This document shows positions 62,294 through 64,000 of a DNA stretch of 64,000 nt, piece after piece. Position 1 is the stretch's first letter. The number at the start of each line of letters is the position of its first letter. The notes under the pieces were generated by a model. That model was given only the letters and a program-made list of their open reading frames with translations. It made no database searches and was not told where the DNA came from. Both the position numbers and the translations under genes were made by a program. Source of the stretch: Streptomyces rubellomurinus (GTDB taxonomy: Bacteria; Actinomycetota; Actinomycetes; Streptomycetales; Streptomycetaceae); assembly GCF_000961885.1 (NCBI RefSeq), contig NZ_JZKH01000009.1, positions 1 through 64,000 on the forward strand. The letters run 5' to 3'.

Positions 62294-63016
62294 GTGACTT
62301 CTCCGTTCGACGCCCCCGCCGCAGCTCCCGCCCCCGCCGCCCCCGAGGACCGTGACGCGCGGCCGCAGTACGTGCTGCCGCTGGTCGTCCGGCTGGAGAA
62401 GGCCACGCCGCCGGGGCGGACGGACGCGCTGGAGACCTCGGCCCGCGCGGTGCTGACCCTGCTGGCCGACCCGAGGACGGCCGGGCCCGACGGCGAGTGG
62501 GCGGAGCGGGTCGCCGCCTGGGAGGACGCCCGGATCCGCAAGGTCGTCCGCCGGGCCCGGGGCGGGGAGTGGCGCCGGGCCGGGGAGCTGCCGGGCATCA
62601 CGGTGCACGGGCGGGAGGCGGAGGTGCGGGTCTTCCCGCCGGTCCCGCTGGACGGCTGGCCGAAGGAGCTCGCCAAGCTGCAGGTCTCCGGGACGGACCT
62701 GGAGGAGACGGCCGAGGTCGGCGCCCCAGAGCCGGGTCTGCCGGTGCTGTGGCTCAACCCGGAGCTGGACATGAGCGCCGGCAAGACCATGGCGCAGACC
62801 GGGCACGCCGCGCAGATCGCCTGGTGGCGGCTGGACGAGGCGCAGCGCAAGGAGTGGGCCGAGGCCGGCTTCGCGCTCGCCGTCCGGACCGCCGCGCCGG
62901 AGCGCTGGGCGGACCTGCTGCGCAGCGGACTGCCGGTGGTGCGGGACGCGGGCTTCACCGAGATCGCCCCGGGCAGCTGCACGGTGATCGCGGAGCACCC
63001 CGCGCTGCTGCGGTGA
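62294..63016 (+). CDS. Peptidyl-tRNA hydrolase type 2-like protein
   Basis: A 240-residue protein with the Pth2 signature MSAGKTMAQTGHAAQIAWW in the C-terminal domain, and a longer N-terminal extension with RPQYVLPLVVRLEKATPPGRTDALETSARAVLTLLADP. Pth2 releases tRNA from peptidyl-tRNA; the fusion to an extra domain suggests a specialised role. GTG 62294 is used; there is no ATG in frame downstream near the domain start. Stop is only 13 bases from the convergent gene. Confidence 0.82.
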   Translation: MTSPFDAPAAAPAPAAPEDRDARPQYVLPLVVRLEKATPPGRTDALETSARAVLTLLADPRTAGPDGEWAERVAAWEDARIRKVVRRARGGEWRRAGELPGITVHGREAEVRVFPPVPLDGWPKELAKLQVSGTDLEETAEVGAPEPGLPVLWLNPELDMSAGKTMAQTGHAAQIAWWRLDEAQRKEWAEAGFALAVRTAAPERWADLLRSGLPVVRDAGFTEIAPGSCTVIAEHPALLR

Positions 63017-63029
63017 GCGCGTACGGGGC

Positions 63030-64000
63030 CTAGTCGTTGCGCCACAGCGTCCGGCCGTCGTCCTCGATCGTGTACCGGCCGGATTCCATGTCGTCCGCGA
63101 CCCGTTCGAGCATCGCCAGCCAGCTCGGCGCCTGCACGCCCGGCCAGCTGTCATGGCTGATCCGGATCACCTGCCCGTACCGTCCGGCGGGCGCCGGGTC
63201 GAGGTCCAGGACGTCCCAGTCGCTGTCGGCCACGTGCAGCGGGACCCAGCCGGGGCGCCAGCCGTAGTCCCCGCGGATCTCCGGGACCTGCTGGCTCCCC
63301 TCCTCCCAGTCCATCCCGTCCGTGCGCCGCTCGGCGAGTTCGCCGATGTCGTGGTGCGGGCACAGTCCGAGGACGAGGCCGTCGTACTCGACGGCGCGGT
63401 GCAGGGCCAGGGAAGCCGCGAAGTCCACGGGCAGGGCGAAGCCCAGCTCCGACTCCAGCGCGGCGATCTCGGCGGCGCTCGCGCCGGGTCCGAAGCGGAT
63501 GACGAAATCGGGGTAGCGGGTCCGCAGTTGCTCCCGGATCCGGTGCCACGCCCGCGCGACGCGTTCGCGGATCGCGTCGGCCTCCGCCTCGCCGAGCTCC
63601 GGCGGAAGGGGGCCGGCGGTGGGGTCGGCGACTCCGGCGGCCAGCAGTGCGGCCGCGGTCCGCTCGAAGGCGTCGGCGTCCACCTCGGCCAGCCGGTGGA
63701 CCGCGTGCCACCGGGCGCAGTCGGACAGGGCGGTGTTCTGCGCGGTCGCGGTGAGCGCCAGCACGGTCGGCTGCCGGTAGTGCTCGCCGCAGGCCAGGAT
63801 CCGGGTGACGACGTCGTCCTCGCGGTGGTGCCGGCGGCGGATCGCGAAAGCCGGGCCCAGCGGCAGTGACCGCAGCGCCAGGGCGGCGGCATCGTCCTCG
63901 AACCCGGACGCCCGTGCGGCCGGGGAGCCGACGAGGTCGTGCAGCGGCGTACCGGCGTCGACGATCCCGTTCAGGACCGGACGCAGCAGGGGATGGAAGG
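63030..64000 (-). CDS. SMI1/KNR4 (SUKH) domain protein, 5' end cut by window edge
   Basis: The C-terminal 322 residues of a protein whose start lies beyond the right edge (frame stays open to 63998). The last 170 residues form a SUKH domain: GASAAEIAALESELGFALPVDFAASLALHRA, EIRGDYGWRPGWVPLHVADSDWDVLDLDPAPAGRYGQVIRISHDS and SWLAMLERVADDMESGRYTIEDDG. The preceding part has DDAAALALRSLPLGPAFAIRRRHHREDDVVTRIL and could be a second domain. SUKH proteins often act as immunity or assembly proteins; no toxin partner is visible. Confidence 0.75.
   Translation of the reverse strand, partial: FHPLLRPVLNGIVDAGTPLHDLVGSPAARASGFEDDAAALALRSLPLGPAFAIRRRHHREDDVVTRILACGEHYRQPTVLALTATAQNTALSDCARWHAVHRLAEVDADAFERTAAALLAAGVADPTAGPLPPELGEAEADAIRERVARAWHRIREQLRTRYPDFVIRFGPGASAAEIAALESELGFALPVDFAASLALHRAVEYDGLVLGLCPHHDIGELAERRTDGMDWEEGSQQVPEIRGDYGWRPGWVPLHVADSDWDVLDLDPAPAGRYGQVIRISHDSWPGVQAPSWLAMLERVADDMESGRYTIEDDGRTLWRND

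Overview
The window is a stretch of chromosome from a very GC-rich actinomycete, most likely Streptomyces or Kitasatospora (family Streptomycetaceae). The base composition, many GTG and some TTG starts, overlapping ATGA/GTGA/TTGA gene junctions, twin-arginine and lipoprotein exports, F420-type and SPW proteins and an apparent DasR site before a chitinase all fit. No rRNA, tRNA, prophage, insertion sequence or CRISPR array was recognised. It reads as a metabolic and transport region of the core or arm-proximal chromosome.

Layout. 1-2.6 kb: two enoyl-CoA hydratase-family genes (one cut by the window edge) and a TetR regulator divergent from a short-chain dehydrogenase. 3.7-8.4 kb: leftward tyrosine/homogentisate catabolism, with hppD, then hmgA, an unknown protein and fumarylacetoacetase coupled by overlapping stops and starts. 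8.6-14.8 kb: a phosphoribosyltransferase-hydrolase fusion, two small cupin-like genes, a Ser-rich small protein and a divergent two-component pair. 15-25.6 kb: a long acyl-CoA dehydrogenase with a PadR regulator, an SPW membrane protein, fumC, a nitrilase-family protein, a TfoX-like protein, a type II cholesterol oxidase and an XRE-cupin regulator divergent from azlCD. 25.7-34 kb: a glutaryl-CoA dehydrogenase-like gene, an ATP-grasp protein, a phosphodiesterase-like protein, an MFS exporter and a secreted GH18 chitinase. 34.5-40.6 kb: a lipoprotein, an osmoprotectant ABC operon, and a cysteine dioxygenase-rhodanese pair preceded by a 25-residue Cys-containing leader peptide. 41-46.3 kb: a pyrimidine/hydantoin degradation operon with its NCS1 permease. 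46.4-54.5 kb: ADP-ribosylglycohydrolase, TetR with an aldo/keto reductase, a methyltransferase, a second two-component pair and an M20 peptidase. 54.8-58.8 kb: paaABCDE for aerobic phenylacetate degradation. 58.9-64 kb: a flavin monooxygenase, small conserved proteins, a Pth2-like protein and a SUKH-domain gene cut by the edge.

The most unusual feature is a family of eight dispersed intergenic elements, all at gene 3' ends and five of them between convergent genes. Each is built from tandem 7-bp units (roughly NNRACAG, read toward the centre), opposed by the inverse array (CTGTYNN) around a short centre related to AGATTTCAACATCT, giving perfect or near-perfect hairpins with arms of 18-27 bp in seven of the eight. 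In 8 of the 13 flanking genes the stop codon lies inside a unit at the same register (TGA or TAA at unit positions 2-4). Because 7 is not a multiple of 3, successive TGAC/TAAC units place stops in all three frames. I infer a combined translation-stop and bidirectional transcription-stop element that has spread in this genome. It is the best candidate here for an undescribed system.
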